Positions 50,353-63,835 of a stretch of 64,000 nucleotides of DNA are shown in pieces. A model generated the notes under the pieces. That model did not search any database and was not told the DNA's origin. It was given only the letters and a program-made list of their open reading frames with translations. Position numbers and translations under genes: made by a program. The DNA is from Kryptolebias marmoratus (taxonomy: Eukaryota; Chordata; Actinopteri; Cyprinodontiformes; Rivulidae), in assembly GCF_001649575.2 (NCBI RefSeq), contig NC_051433.1, forward strand, positions 18,694,326 through 18,758,325, written 5' to 3'. Every line of letters begins with the position of its first letter. Within the stretch, counting starts at the first letter, position 1.

Positions 50353-51769
50353 TTTAAAGATGTCTTGATTCTCATTCAAGGAGCTTTACATTTTAAGGGT
50401 AAGGGACAGTCCTTTGAGGATAGTAATGTTCATCATTTGGACAGTGAAGACAGATGGTTTGAGAGAGGAGTGAAAGAAGCTATCTATATCAAATGAGAAA
50501 GATCAATATTAAACAAAGGAGGAGGTCCCAGGTTTCATCTTTCCAGCGTATTAGAATAAAAGACAATATACAATGCAGCTTTGATTCTAATCTCCAGATG
50601 GTTTCACACCAATTTGTGCCTTTATGCATGTGACCAAAGCAACTAGACGAGGCCAACAAAGTCCCTAACGACCCTCAAAAGGGCGTAAAGGTAGAGCAAT
50701 TTGCATATGAGTTCATCTCACAAAAACAAAGCAATTCACTGCAGTCTGAATGTTTGGAATTCTGCACTTAAAGTTTAAAGTGGAAACCTCATTGGATTAG
50801 AAGTAAAAGGTCTTTAAAAAAATAAGATTGTTTAAACCTATTGTAATTGTGTGATAAACTATTTGCGCCTACCTTCTAACTTGTGTTTTTGAAATATGTT
50901 TTTATATATTGAGGAGATGCCCTCTTCTCACTAGCAGTTCATGCGTTGAGTGAACAATTTCAGGTAGCTCTAACCCTACAGTTCATTTAATAAACTGAAA
51001 ACACATCTGCCTGCGCACTCAGCAACACAGAAAGGGTTTTTTTCTGTTTCTTATAGAACCTGCTGCTGTTCAGGGGCAGCTGATAGATTTGTTTGTGTCT
51101 CTCATCTGAAGTTATGTCAAGCTCAAAAAGTGATAGTGATTTTAGCCTTTAAAGTGAATGCCAGAACAGAAAATGGGATACTACTAAGACAAAGAAAGAC
51201 ATTATTACAAAAGTAGGTAGTTTTCCAATTACCCAAAATAATAGACTGTTCTGTGAGAAGATTTGACTGAGAAGTGAAACCAGGCAAATTATAGGGTGTC
51301 CTGTGGTTCATGGTAAATAAATCCATATTATCACCAGATGAGCACTAAAAATATCAAATGTTTATCATTCCTTTTTTATGTCCTCCTAAAGTACTTCTCA
51401 TCCTTTTTTTTCCCCTAAAAACTAAGCCTCATACTTTAGTTTTGACTTAAAAGTCTGCCTTGGAGGTCCATTTCATAGCTGTTCTGTAGCTTTTAATCAT
51501 TTTATGTGATTACGTTGACAACAATGGGGCCTTAAAATGTGCCAGGAAGACAAGGCCACAAGTCAGTTCAGGGTGTTGTTCTGCTCTTCGCTCACTCATT
51601 TTTTATGACTGCTTCACACAATTCAAAGCTTGTGGAACCCTGTCATCATTTTTTCCCTCCTGGTTATCACCCTCTGTCTGCTTTCTTTCGTTTCTTTTCT
51701 TCTGTAGAGGGCCGCGCTAAATTCCATTTCAACGGGGCCCCCTAAACACACTCGCGCACATTCACTTGG

Positions 51770-51865
51770 GGGCCCCCTGTCACATCAAAGCCAGGAATGC
51801 GGGGCCCGTTGCCATTATGCATGATTGCACATAGTTATGTCAAGTTTATCGCTTCTTTTGGAGTG
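51770..51865. promoter_or_regulatory. Candidate intronic regulatory element with POU/octamer-like sites
   Basis: ATTATGCATGATTGCACAT and a following TTATGTCAAGTTTATCGC form a dense AT core with octamer-like words inside otherwise GC-rich flanks (GGGGCCC repeats). This contrasts with the surrounding intron. No direct evidence of function exists in the sequence. Confidence 0.2.
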
Positions 51866-54188
51866 TATGTTCCTATTTGTGTGTGTGTTCATTACAACAT
51901 GCCATTAGAGAACTGAGTGTGCTGTATGTCCGCACACGGCTTTGAAATGTCAGAGCCATTACCAAAAGTTCGGTGTTCTCCAGCTCTCAGACAGACCTAG
52001 GAACACCTGGAGCGTTCTGGTACATTTCATACAAGTTCGGTTCTTTTTCACTGAACATTTTTATCCCTTTTTTTGTTGTTATACTTTTCTTTCCCTTTTT
52101 TATTTGAGTTTTCTAATAGTTTGGAGAAAGGAAGTAGTTTTTGGGAGGGGAAGAAAAGTTTCTGCTTCTCTTCTTCTACATATTTAGCTCCTTTATAGCC
52201 TCTTCAATCTCTTCCTTCAATTTTGCTTTTCTCCCTTGTTCCTTTTCCCTTTCATCCTATAATACATCCCTGCCATAAAATCTCTGAAACGTACATGAGC
52301 TAAATCACTTGTAACCTGCAGCTATGACAGGCATCATTTTCGTTGGCAAGCCACTGTCTTATCATCCAACTCTCTCAGCCTCATTTTGCCAGGCTCCCTA
52401 TCACCAGTGTTTCTATCAGAGCTAACCAGGCCTGCCTGGCACAGATAAAACCCAACACTGGGGGCTTTTTGGTGGATCGGCACGCTGAGAGATACTGTAT
52501 GTTAATGCTTATAGTACAGATGAAAAATGAAAGTTGGATGTTGTAGGAGGATGGTGATGGGTGGTGACTCCATAATGATGATAGTAAAGTGTTGGTTTAT
52601 TTAGTTGCAGTCATATTCCCAATGATTTTGTTTCTGAATATCATATCAAATATCAAAGATGGTTTTAAAGTCTCTTAGGGATGTTGAATTAATAGTCCAG
52701 TTAAGTGGGTTGCAGTTTTTCTTGAATTAGTTTTCCTCAAGTATTTGGTTTAAAAATTGAATTATTTGTTTAGGGCACTATAGGGACCTGGTTCCTCAGA
52801 GCACATCTTATTCCCAAATTATTTCTGAGCTAACAACCACTCCCATTCCAGGAAGGAAGAGCAATTGTTGGTCATGGAAGTAGTCTGAATAAAACATCAG
52901 GCTATAATCTTGAACTTATACATAAACTTCATAAATAGATAAACACAATTTCTGCTGTAATTTAACTCCCTGTGGTTTGTTCTATTTTTTTTTCTCAGTC
53001 TTCTTCTCTGCTTTGCCTCCTTCCTGCTGTTCTGCCCCGCTTACTTATGGCGATGCCTCTAATGTGTTTAAAGTCTGTTAATGTTACATTATACATGTTG
53101 ACAAGAGAATAGTGATGGTGCTTCTGTAGAAAGCACAAGCGCAGCATCATTCTGCGAATCCATCCATCAAGCACTTAGTGGAAATCTAAGCAGTACAGAG
53201 AAAAAAAAAACAATGAAACAGCATCACCTTCTTCTGTCATTACTTTGTGTTGCATCAATTTCTCAGTTTGGTTAAATGCATCCACAAAGCTGTGCATTGA
53301 CCCAGATTTAAACCGGTGATATTTTTAAAGCATTTTTACACACTACAGGTGCTTGTAGAGAAACATGAATAACAATAAATACATAAGATGCGATTCAGTC
53401 CACATATTTGTTTTCACCCTGCTCTTTTTTTTCTAGCTTTAAACTTTTCAAACCTGTTCTGCCTGGAAATGTACACAGCGTTTTTAGAGACTGATTTATG
53501 TAGACATTCTTTATGTATTCCATCCATCCTCCTTTTCATCCCTTCATCCATCTGTTCAGTCTATATATTCCACAGTCTTTTGTTCTCTCTGTTTCTCAGG
53601 CTAACCTTGGCTGCATTGCCTGTAGAATGAATTGATTGAAACGATTTATTACTGACGTTTTCACACGTCACCGACTCTCACCCCCCTCTTTTTTTTCCTG
53701 AGTCTCTCATTGTTATTGGTTTGGCTGCACATTTTTTTAATGTTTGCACTGCACATGAACTGCATCTTCAGCTGGAAATGGAAAGCCTGAATAAAAGAGA
53801 AACAAAGACAAAGTTATTATTAATATTATTTATACAATATTAGGTCTATTTTAATCCGCAATGAGGAAAGTAAAATGAAACATGACTAGACCAATTGGTG
53901 ATTTGGGTGTTCTTCAAACTAGAGAAAGAACAAACTGACAGGCAGGTGGAAACAAACAGGAATCAAGACGGCTGATAGAAAGACTGACTATCATTCTCTG
54001 TGTGATATTGTTGTATCTGCAAAAGCAGTTCGGGTTTGGACTGGTCATCATTAGCCAGTGAACTGGAAATGCCTCATATTTGTAGGAGAAAGCGAGAGAA
54101 CAATGCAGGAAGCTCGGAGAACAAAAACTATTCCTTCATCTTTGTGGATGTCATCCTCTATTTTATTCCCTGTACTTGTTGTTTAGAC

Positions 54189-54213
54189 AAAAATAAATAA
54201 ATAAATAAATAAT
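54189..54213 (+). repeat. AAAT tetranucleotide microsatellite
   Basis: Six tandem AAAT/AATA units occur in AT-rich intron sequence. Simple repeat only. Confidence 0.85.
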
Positions 54214-55203
54214 AAAACTGTGTGTTGGCATTGCGCGTCTGTACATCTAGATGGGAGCCATCCGTGAATGAAATGTATCTTTTGTTTACGGGCCCATTAT
54301 CTAGATAATAACATCCATATTTCCTCCCATCTCCAGTGCTTTATCACAGCCTTATGAGCTCTTTCACTCTATCTCTCTATCTCGCTGTGGCGGACAGACA
54401 CAAACACACCCAAGCAGTGAGAGATAATGGGATTGTTGCCTCTGGTTTCTTTTGGTGAGATTGTAAATAAATTCTTCCATCATAAAGTGTGTGTGTTTTC
54501 CAGCATTCAACCATGTGTTTCTCTGTGTGTGTACAAATCAAAGTGCATACAGTATTACCATTGTACATCCATCTCTGTCTGTCTATGTATGCACCCTTTC
54601 ATCCTATCTTTCTCCATCTATCTGGATGTGAACCTATTTGTCTTTGTGTGTGTGTGTCTGTGTGTATGTCCAGGATCATTTTCCAGCTAGTCATTGTCTG
54701 CTGTCCTTCCCTTGTCACTGTGGGCTGATAGCGACACAAGTCTACAAAGCTCAGTAATAGAGAGCTGATACTTGCCCTCCCCCCCTCTGACGCTCTGTGC
54801 TTTTCATTTGCTGCTGAGATGACTTTGGCTCACAGCCCCTGATGCCAGCCAATCTCCTGTCTTATATCTGCACCATTATGTTACAAATCTGGGGAAATTA
54901 AGCTTGGAATCTCACTAATGAATTTTGAGCATCAGCAAGTGTTTTGGTGTGTGATTGAGCTAAGTTTTGCTTTGTGGCATAGTGCCATTTGTCTATAGGT
55001 GCATTAAGTTATTAGGTTTCCGTCCTAAGAAGTGCAAATGTACAATCATTTCTTGTTGGAATATGAGTCATTAAAGTCGTGAGAATGAAAATAAATGTGA
55101 CATAAGTTATTTTGCTGCAAAAGTTGCAAAAATGGGTGAAAGAATTTGTGACATTTGTTTAAAGTAAACAAATTTATTACCGATTTCAACAGTATATTAA
55201 GAC

Positions 55204-55300
55204 TAAAGTTCAGATCAACTGAGTTCTGTGGAAAGATTATCATTATTAATATCTTAATATCTTAATATCTGTTGTAGATAGCTCTTTCAACAAGCCTTTC
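55204..55300 (+). mobile_element. Left-end fragment of the inverted-end element family, adjoining a plexin splice acceptor
   Basis: TAAAGTTCAGATC, then GAGTTCTGTGGAAAGATTA, then CTGTTGTAGATAGCTCTTT follow the same order as the left ends of copies A and C; the last 19 bases are identical to copy A. An 8-bp unit (AATATCTT) is repeated about three times within it. The fragment stops about 18 bases before the exon at 55319, so the branch-point region of this intron may lie in element-derived DNA. The match is short and the copy is truncated on the right. Confidence 0.45.
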
Positions 55301-55318
55301 TTATGTGTTTTCTTACAG

Positions 55319-55459
55319 ATTCTGGTGAACTCTGTGAGCTCCAACCACCCAGCAGTTCTGTATGAGAAGGTGACCGTCAGTGAGAGTGGAAGTCCCTTAC
55401 TGCGAGACATGCTGTTCAGCCCGGACCAGCAGTACATCTACACTTTGACTGACAGACAG
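55319..55459 (+). CDS. plxna1: Plexin A1, third coding exon (sema domain, 47 codons)
   Basis: This exon encodes further blades of the sema propeller, residues 456-502 of the joined protein. The acceptor is TTCTTACAG ending at 55318 and the donor is GTAAGT at 55460. The 141-base length preserves phase 0. The translation starts ILVNSVSSNHPAVLYEKV and contains GSPLLRDMLFSPDQQYIYTL, ending TDRQ. The LRDMLFSPDQQYIY stretch corresponds to LRDLVLSPNHQYLY in human plexin A1 as I recall it, and the ending TDRQ to TEKQ. The next exon should begin with a VTRVPVESC-like sequence leading to the PSI domain; I could not find it before the window ends. Confidence 0.95.
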
Positions 55460-55695
55460 GTAAGTTCATTGTTGAAGATGCAATCCAGAGCAGACCTCAC
55501 CCCATTAGTCAATATTTGTGTATATTTTAACCTACCAATCTGCTGCACAATTACTGCACAACATGTTCCCATTGGATTTAATTGCACAGCAGCACAGAAT
55601 CACACCAGCTACATGTTACTACCCTGACAGTTCACTTATAATCAAGACATTACACACACACAGAGACATAGAGGGAGCAGCACAGGTCACATGTG

Positions 55696-55712
55696 GTGTG
55701 TGTGTGTGTGTG
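55696..55712 (+). repeat. TG microsatellite
   Basis: A short uninterrupted GT run inside a near-palindromic context (CACATGTGG before, GCGCACATGTGG after). Confidence 0.85.
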
Positions 55713-57393
55713 CGCACATGTGGTCATTAGGAGCCCCACCGCTGGTGAAGGTTGCTCTACTTTAATGGTGAGATGCATGGAGGAAGGGGTTGGGGAGTGG
55801 GGAGGTGGAGGAGAGCATGTCGCATCTCTGTCGCTCCCCAGGCCCAGCTGCTCCCCTCGTTTTTCTGTCTCATTAGTGCGGTGAGTGAAAAAAGCAGAGA
55901 TGGAGGGAGGGGCGAGAAAGGAAACTGGGGTGGTACATCTTGGGAACATCTTTGTATGATCTGCAGTAAAATTGGTTGTTACATTAAAAAGACATGAGGT
56001 ATATGTCTGTGGTCTGTTTGGTATATTTAAATCATTAAGTTGAAATTCAGAATATGGCTTGGAGCAATAGTGACTCCTAGTTCTCCTTTCTATCATTCGG
56101 AGTGTTATTCAGCAGTGTTGACGAGGAACACCACACATAAAATGTGTGTCACACGTCTGCCATAATAAATCCTGCAGCCGGCTAGTCGCAGAGATCATTT
56201 GTCATCACTACATCACACTCTTGAGCCACGATGCCGGCTTACCATTTCATGTATCGACCGTTACGACTCTGTTACTCACTCAGCAGGTCAGAGGCGTAAT
56301 AGTGGCAAGTTGACTTAAAACCCCCCATGCTGCCTCAGTCTTTCATAAATTACATCAGGACAGGAAGAAGGCCTGACTTGAAGTGTTTTGTGAAGAGGTC
56401 TAATATTAAAAGGATGCAGAAAATGTGCGATGATGATTTATTTGTTTGTTAATCTAGAAAATAAATCCGAAAAGATTACCTTATATAGTTTGAATATAGT
56501 TTGAAAGTAAACATGCACATGCAGTGACCATGACCAATTGAATCTGGTCTTTTCTGTAATGTTACGTTGCTGCTTGTTCTTGTAAATAAACTGCACATAC
56601 AGTAGCTCCAAGAATTTTGAGTGTTAGGACTGCAGCTCACTTGTTCACTTGAACAAAACCCTTCACCTTATTAAATTTGTTGCAAGTTTTGAGGTGCCAA
56701 CAGCACATGTTATTGTACAATTATGAGGGGATACAAAGTGTGACATATCTTTTAGAATGAAATATATACCAATATACACATCTGCTAGAAGCTCAAGTCC
56801 AGGCAGCTAAGATTGTGAGGGAAACACAATCACAAATACATTGTTATTTATAGACCCTAGTTCAAAAAAAGAATTTAAGTTCAAGCTCACACCCTTCATT
56901 CACACGTGCACACACCAATACACACTGTTCCCACTCAAGGACATCCTGCCTCTATCCACCCAATATGTGTCTTGCTTCAGATTCCCCCACAAACACACAT
57001 GCTCTGTGTCACACACACACACCACTTCATCTCTCTGAGTTTGATCCCCATTAATGGTTAGCTGGCTTGGGTTAAGCAGAATGGGGTGCTATGGTTGCCA
57101 GACCCCCCAAGCTAAACCCCCCTCCCCGGCACTAATGACTAGAGGGGGCAATTCCCTTCGCTCACCCTCCATCTTACCCTCATCTTTATCCTCTGCCCTC
57201 CATCTATCTTGCCATGCCCCCATCCCTACTTTTTTAAATCCTTACATCAGCTGCTATAGCCAGACACTGCATGTTTCTATCTAAGCCCAAATTGAGTCCT
57301 CCCCTCTCAAATGCCTTTTACTGATCCCATTCCCATATTTTTAATGATCTCGCTGCATCATGACTGTGTCCACCCATCCACCCACCCACATAC

Positions 57394-57420
57394 GCACACA
57401 CACACACACACATACACACA
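57394..57420 (+). repeat. CA microsatellite
   Basis: CA units with a single TA interruption, following a CCCACCCA-type minisatellite-like run at 57372-57389. Confidence 0.85.
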
Positions 57421-57554
57421 TAGGTATTCTTTGATGAAGGAGGCAGAGGTGGAAAATTATAGAACCAAAAGAAGAATGGGCAGAGGAATAAGGAAAAGCT
57501 CAGCAACTGAGGAGCAGGGCCTCAAATATGCCATAATTTTACATTTTCTCATAA

Positions 57555-57573
57555 AACACACACACACACACAC
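57555..57573 (+). repeat. CA microsatellite
   Basis: An uninterrupted CA run about 135 bases from the previous one. Confidence 0.85.
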
Positions 57574-57856
57574 TACTCCCTTCATTTTTGGAGTCTCTGT
57601 GTGTAGCAGGTTGCCTGTGGGGGTTCCTCAGACAAGCCAAGCACATTAAGGTGTCAGTGGACATATCCAGTGATGCGTAGCCCACAACAAGTTCCCCCAC
57701 CTCTCTACCCTTGCACACACACACAAATGAAGGCCCAGGCAGTGAGTCAGAATTAGGGGGCAAGACTCTGTGATTTATGACTCCCTCTGTTCCAGCTATA
57801 TTAATCACTGTCATTATTATCAATGGAGGATATGACAGCAGGAGAAGACAGCCTGC

Positions 57857-57872
57857 TGTGTGTGTGTGTGTG
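57857..57872 (+). repeat. TG microsatellite
   Basis: A short TG run; the third CA/TG repeat within 500 bases. Confidence 0.8.
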
Positions 57873-60800
57873 TTTGATGAGACAGTATGTTATTGCAGGA
57901 AATTTAGATCAGTTTATTTCTGACTGCAGTCACTCTGTGGCTTTGTGTCCTCCGCTGTGTGCTTGTTGATTGTCACGTTTGCAAATTTCACTTTGTGCGC
58001 AAATGCTGACATTTAAAAAAACAAAACAACATCTCATTGACAGGGATCCATCCAGTCACCTCTAAATGTTCCACGCACATCCGTTCTCCTGGGTTATTGT
58101 TCACAAAAACGGGAACATATTTTCTTTCAGCTTTAGAACATTGTTGTTGTTGTTGTGCTTCTGGTTCGCTGAAGTTGTTTTATGTCTGAAAAGCCTCACT
58201 AAGAGCAATGTCACCCTTGGAGTCAACACAAACTTTTTGAAGCATCTCCTGTGCAAAACTCCCTGTTAGAAATCATCTCACGGTGTCTTGGCTCAGTCGA
58301 GACTTTTCATCGTCAAATCATTTCCTCTTCTGTTTTCTGGTTCAGAAGTTAGAAAGCTGTGACTGCATTTGATGCCACAGCTGCTGTTCTTTTTCTCCGT
58401 GCACACTTACTCATCTTCAATGTTAGACACACATGGCCGCACACATCCTTGTTTTTTTTGTGACAGCTATTGCATAGGATAGTGCTGTAGTGTGCGGGTG
58501 GCGGCGGCTAATTGCTGGGAGCATGAATATTCATCTCTAGTGTCGGAAGGCAGCTTGTATTTTGAGCAAGAGTGAGCATCTTGGAAACGGGTGGAAAAGA
58601 CTTGATATAGTCAGGGGAAATGATGTATAATGCGTGTGCATTAGTAAGTTTTTGTTCATGTGCTAACGATGCTACTTCAAGGGTTACAAGTAGAAATGTG
58701 AGCACATACTGTATGTCAGTCACATTTTCTAAGAGACCCCCTCATTTTCTTGCATATTAAATAGACCTGCATTTTTAGTACCCTTAAGTCTTTCTCAAAT
58801 TATACGACAGCATACAGTATTATTTCCTGCCTAGAAAAACTAGCTAAGTCGTATTACTTCATGTGATTTTGTGCAATTTTGTATTTTTTATTACGTTTTT
58901 ACCTTACTTTTAAGGCTTGAAGATGTATTTGATGTATATTTCATTGCTATTGTATTGTGGAATAAACACAAGAAATAGATAATGGGTCAAGCAAAACTAT
59001 ATTATAATTACTGTAACAATATAGAATCATCATGCCACTTCAATCATTTTATTTTTTCTTTTGGTCTGCCAGATTAGCATTATTAGGTCTGTGCTGGGGA
59101 CAGCAGCCTGCAATCTTTTCAACAGAAAACATGATCTGAAGGTGTACTTGTAGTGCACATAGAAGGAAGCAGGTGTTATATTTCCATCATCTTTGTGGAT
59201 TACAGGCTCTCTACAGTATCCACTCAGCACTGCTTCTGCTCGTTCTTCTACTGTGTGTTTATCTCCACTGCACCGTTTTTTTTATCGTAACAGACTGCAC
59301 AATGTTAACTTTTTGGGGTTTCTGCAAACACAAACATAATGGTTTAAACTTTGTTCATCCTCTGGATCTTATAATTAATTTTTTAAAGACTGTATTCAAA
59401 TCAATATTGGTGCTATTTTTGGATATCCGGGTATATCAGATAACTGTTATAAAACCTAACCCTACTGCACACATTTATAGGAATGCACATTTTGACACAC
59501 ATAAGATTCAGACTGTTTCATACAAATGCATATATGCATGCGTGTGTGTGCTAGTTAACACTATTGTCTGTTTTTACAATTATGTGAAAGAGGTATTTTT
59601 CCTCTCTACATTTCAGCAGTATTCTCATCTCCCTAAAGGAGTTTGTAGTCTCAGCCTCACCATCCAAAACACACACACAGTTCTTGTACCATTTACAAGC
59701 TGTTGGTTTGAGTCACTACAATAGCAAACAATAGCCTTCTTTGTGTGGTTGGGTGTCTGAACATGGCCTCATCAATTAAGATCTTACCCACAGGATTTCA
59801 TCAGACATCAGTCCTCTGTGTGTTTGTGTGTGTGTCGATCTGTTTACATTCACATATTACTGGTTCATGGCCAATCTCGTTAGCAAACACATTAGCACTG
59901 ACTGACATCAACATTCATAATAAGCAGCTGGTTGCATCAGTCTAGACTGGCATTTCAGTCAACTAGATACAGCTAATCAGCCGGTTCTAAGAAGACTGGA
60001 GATGATTTTTTTCACAATTTATCAAACTGTGGATGAGTGAAAAAATCCTGAAGTTAATGTTGTATTTAAACACAAGCTACTCTTAGTAGATGAGCGAGAT
60101 AAAGAATGAAACTTTTCTTAAGTGTTTTATTTTTTTTTCCTCAGCCAATCCAATCTCTTTATTTAGATTTATGAGCACTCCTCGTCTGGTTTGACAGACT
60201 GCAAAGTTTTTGTGAGGGCTCATATGCCCACACCTGGACACGCAGACCTTTTAGCAAGGAGATGGTCATTGTTATGTAAATGTTAACAGACCTGGTGCAG
60301 CGAAGCAAAGACCAGAGTACTGTGACTAGGATGAAGGGGGGCTCGTATCGGTTGGGGTATAGCCGTGTAGGTCTATGGCACTCAATTACAAGAGTTCAAA
60401 CCATTACAGCACCTTTGTCAGCACAGCATCAAGCTCTTACAGTGTATGATTACCAATATGGCTCGTCATGCACTGTTGCACACCGACATGTATGTAGGTG
60501 CCTGCATTCACACACAAGTTGTTGCTTTTCCATTACAAAAAGTGTTTTTAGCATCATGTGGTTACCACTGAAAGGGCTTGAATTTAATCCCACTATTCTG
60601 TTTATAATACCAGCATTCTCAGCTCAAACACAGCCGGTACATAATTCAGACAAAAATTATGCTGGTCCATTATAAATATGCATTGGTATTTACTGGGATT
60701 AGAAATTTCAGTTAGCAAAATTTTAAGAGGACCATTTTTTCCCCGTGGGGCTTAACATAATAAAACACATAATATTAACATAATATTTATAAAACATTTC

Positions 60801-63796
60801 CCAGTGTTTTTTCAGGACAAATTGTTCACTATTTCTATTTGCTTAAATTGGCTAAAGGCTGAGGTTTGATATTTGACAAACTATAAAAAAGTGTGACAAA
60901 ATGGTAAGTCAAGATGGAAAAAAACAGTGACAGATTTCGATAGTGAAGCATTATGGTGCAGTATTTGCTATATTTTTATATTGCTATGTGACTGCATAAT
61001 TTAAAATTTTAGTTTGCTTTTTCTGCTATCTACCCCTCCAGAAATTAAAATGATACAATCTTGAGCTTTGCTGTAAGCTGATTCCCAATCACTTTATCAA
61101 AATCATTAGATCAAAAAACAACCATACACATTTTTACTTTTGGCCTTTTTGTTCCTGACATGATGGAAAAAGAAAAACTGACTGAGCAAAAATAATTCCT
61201 TTAGAGACACAAGAGGGAGATTCACCAAGTCTCCATCATTACCCAGAGGGGGTTAAAGCCTCACTTATCCCTTCCTCCTTTTCCCTTTATTGTGTTTCCT
61301 GTCTTTTCTCTCATCATCCTTTTTGTTTCATCCTCTCGTGGTTTTTCACATTTTCTAATGTGTGTTTGCTTGTGTGTTTATGCGTCTTATCAGAAAAAGT
61401 GTGCAGTTGTCTTGTGCTAGATGCTATCGGCCTTAATGGAAGTCTCGCTGCTACTAGATAGCTCTGTCTTTCTCTCATCTTTCTGTTTTACTCCGCTGTC
61501 TTTTCCCAGAGGATGGTGTGATAGAGCAGGCTGATACAGTTAGAAAAGGGGGTGAGATGGATATGGAGGTTAATGGTTTCTCCCCCCCTTCCCCCCACTT
61601 TTTCTTCACGGTCCCTATCAATCGGCCATACAGCCGGTCCTCCTGTTGCTTGACGGTGATTGGGGTGGAAGGATGTGGCTCTGACTGATGGTCATGGAAT
61701 GAGGCCAATCAAAGCTGGCATGGCCTTAGGAGCTGCTCCAAATGGCACATACAGTATTGAGTGTTTTGCTTAACCAAATGCCACACTGGGTAGAACAATG
61801 GTGTGTTGCTCATTCATGACAATGCAGTGAATTGATTTGAATTAGAATCAAATTTTTGGAACCTTAATTTTTAATTATGCTCTTTGTGCGTGGCATCCAG
61901 TTATGAGGTAATAAATGGAGGAAAGGCAGAGTGGAAAAGTGGAATAGGACATTGTCTTTTTTTTTTTTGCAAGAAATCATGAAGCTAGTGTTGACTTCTC
62001 CATTCCTGGATATGCAAATCTTGTTGAAAAGGCCATTGCAGACTTTTACAGTTTGGATCGTTTCTGATGTGTGTGTGTTTGCGCTATATTTCTTACATGT
62101 TAGTCTGATTATGCCAAAAAAAGCAACCTGTTCTCAAACAAACTAAGCACACTGCTTTGTCATTTATTTCAGAAAGTAATTACCTAGTGGTTTATATCTG
62201 TTCTGTGTCAATCTGGGTTTTTTTGTTTGGTTTTGCTGACATTTCTGTGGGTTAGTCAAATCTCAGTTTCACAGTGCAGAAGCTCATTATGCCAGCACAT
62301 GTGTGCTGGTGCTAACACAGCTACTAAAAAAAACCCCTCTCTGGTGGCCTTCAAAATAAAACCAACGCAAAAGGCCTGTTCCAGCAGCAGAGCATTTGGA
62401 TTTGTGTGCAGATTGAGCACTTTTTATGTTTGATTTCTGGTTTTTCATAAACCTCATGCTGGTCGGTCAGAGACAGCCAAAGGGCTGAGGCTAAAGCTTC
62501 AAGCTTTTTACAGTTGGACAGTGTTGTCTTTATCAACATCACAGTTTTTAAACAAAGATCTCCCTAAAACCTGAAACAGTTTCTATAGAGTTTGACCAGT
62601 TCTTGAAGTGTTCAGTTTATTCTCATTCACTCATTTTCACCTTTTATTTTCCTACCATTTTAATACGTTTTAAGTATCAGTTTCACACATAAATCGTAGT
62701 TATGTCTTAACATTGCAACATTTTTCTTCACATTGACCGCATCTTGACTCCGCCTGTCTCTAGCGTGTAGTTTTGAGTAACAGTTGAGTAAATTAAGAAA
62801 AGCAGAATTTGTCCTCTCCTTCCTTTTCCCCTTCTTCTCCTTTAGTTTTCTCGGCTTGTGTTTGTGGTGGTGGCAGTGCTAATGGAAATGCCAGCTGTGT
62901 AGCTCCTCACTCCTCACCAAGTCCATTTACTAAAGTGACAGAGTCATTTACCAGGCAGACGGCCTCTCCCATCCTCACTTAATTAGAAGACCCCAAGGCC
63001 TGTCTACCTTAGCTGGCCACATTTACCTTTTTCTCATTTTTTTCTCTTTCTTTGTACAGTCCTTTTGTTCCACTTTTTTTGTTTTCTGTAGTTTTTCAGT
63101 CTCTATCATTCTGTCTCTGTCTCAGTGTTCCTCTCTTATTTCACTTCTGAGGGACTGAGTTTTGTGAACAAAAGCCTGCACACAGACTGAGGGTATATTG
63201 ACCTATAGCTCAAGATTAGCTTATTTTGGAGGGGGTAATGGGAATGTCCATGTGGTGAGGATCGTGATGAAGAGGAATGAGATTCTTTATTTTTCAAAGT
63301 TTTTTCTCTCTTTTTTTATAACTTTTTTTGTGTAGCCACTTTTCATTGTCAATTTAGTGTTGCTGTTATTTTAAGACTACATTGTTGTATTTTCTTTTCT
63401 ACTAAAATCTTTTTCTGCAGAAACCTTTATCTTGATGGTAAAGTTTATAAAAGACTAGGAGATGTTTGAGTTTATATTTGTGGCTTTGTTTTTTAAAATA
63501 TGTTCTACACTTTCAAAAGGTTTTTCATTTAAAGAAGCTTCTCTGTTCGTTTAAAGATGCTTGCCCACACAAGCAGTTATTTTAGTTCTTTTCTGCATTT
63601 CTCTGCACGTAAACTTTGTGTTTATGCATTCTTTATAGAGTATGTTGCTTTGATAGTGTCTTTGAAAATTTTCATCAAGAGTTGTCATCTTTATTGTCTT
63701 TGAACTTGCAGTTTCCACAAACACATGACAAATAAGTTGCTTGATCTGCCTCTTTCTCATAGTTTTAGTCGAATAAAATTAAAGCAGTATTTCAGA

Positions 63797-63835
63797 AGAG
63801 AGAGGGAGAGAGAGAGAGAGAGGGAGAGGGAGAAC
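63797..63835 (+). repeat. GA microsatellite
   Basis: AGAG units interrupted by occasional GGG near the right end of the window. Simple purine repeat. Confidence 0.9.

Larger units (their letters stand above)
22200..55318 (+). other. Plexin A1 intron between second and third coding exons (33.1 kb)
   Basis: The intron begins GTAGGG and ends TCTTACAG at 55318. No open frame within resembles a protein, and the ORFs seen are short or microsatellite-driven. Named contents are two antisense solo-LTR-like sequences, a hairpin cluster, microsatellites, some decayed repeats and a left-end element fragment at its 3' end, listed separately. Apart from these I see nothing identifiable in 29050-32680, 35240-50100 and 50360-55200 other than AT-rich unique-looking DNA with CA/TG and CT-rich patches. 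Confidence 0.9.

Noticed and set aside
55650..56096. 148-codon open frame on the minus strand
   Set aside because: It overlaps a TG microsatellite (His/Thr repeat) and has no recognisable domain.
59173..59724. 183-codon open frame on the + strand, the longest outside the plexin exon
   Set aside because: It is rich in Cys, Phe, Val and His from AT- and TG-rich sequence. No domain, no good start context and no splice partners are visible.
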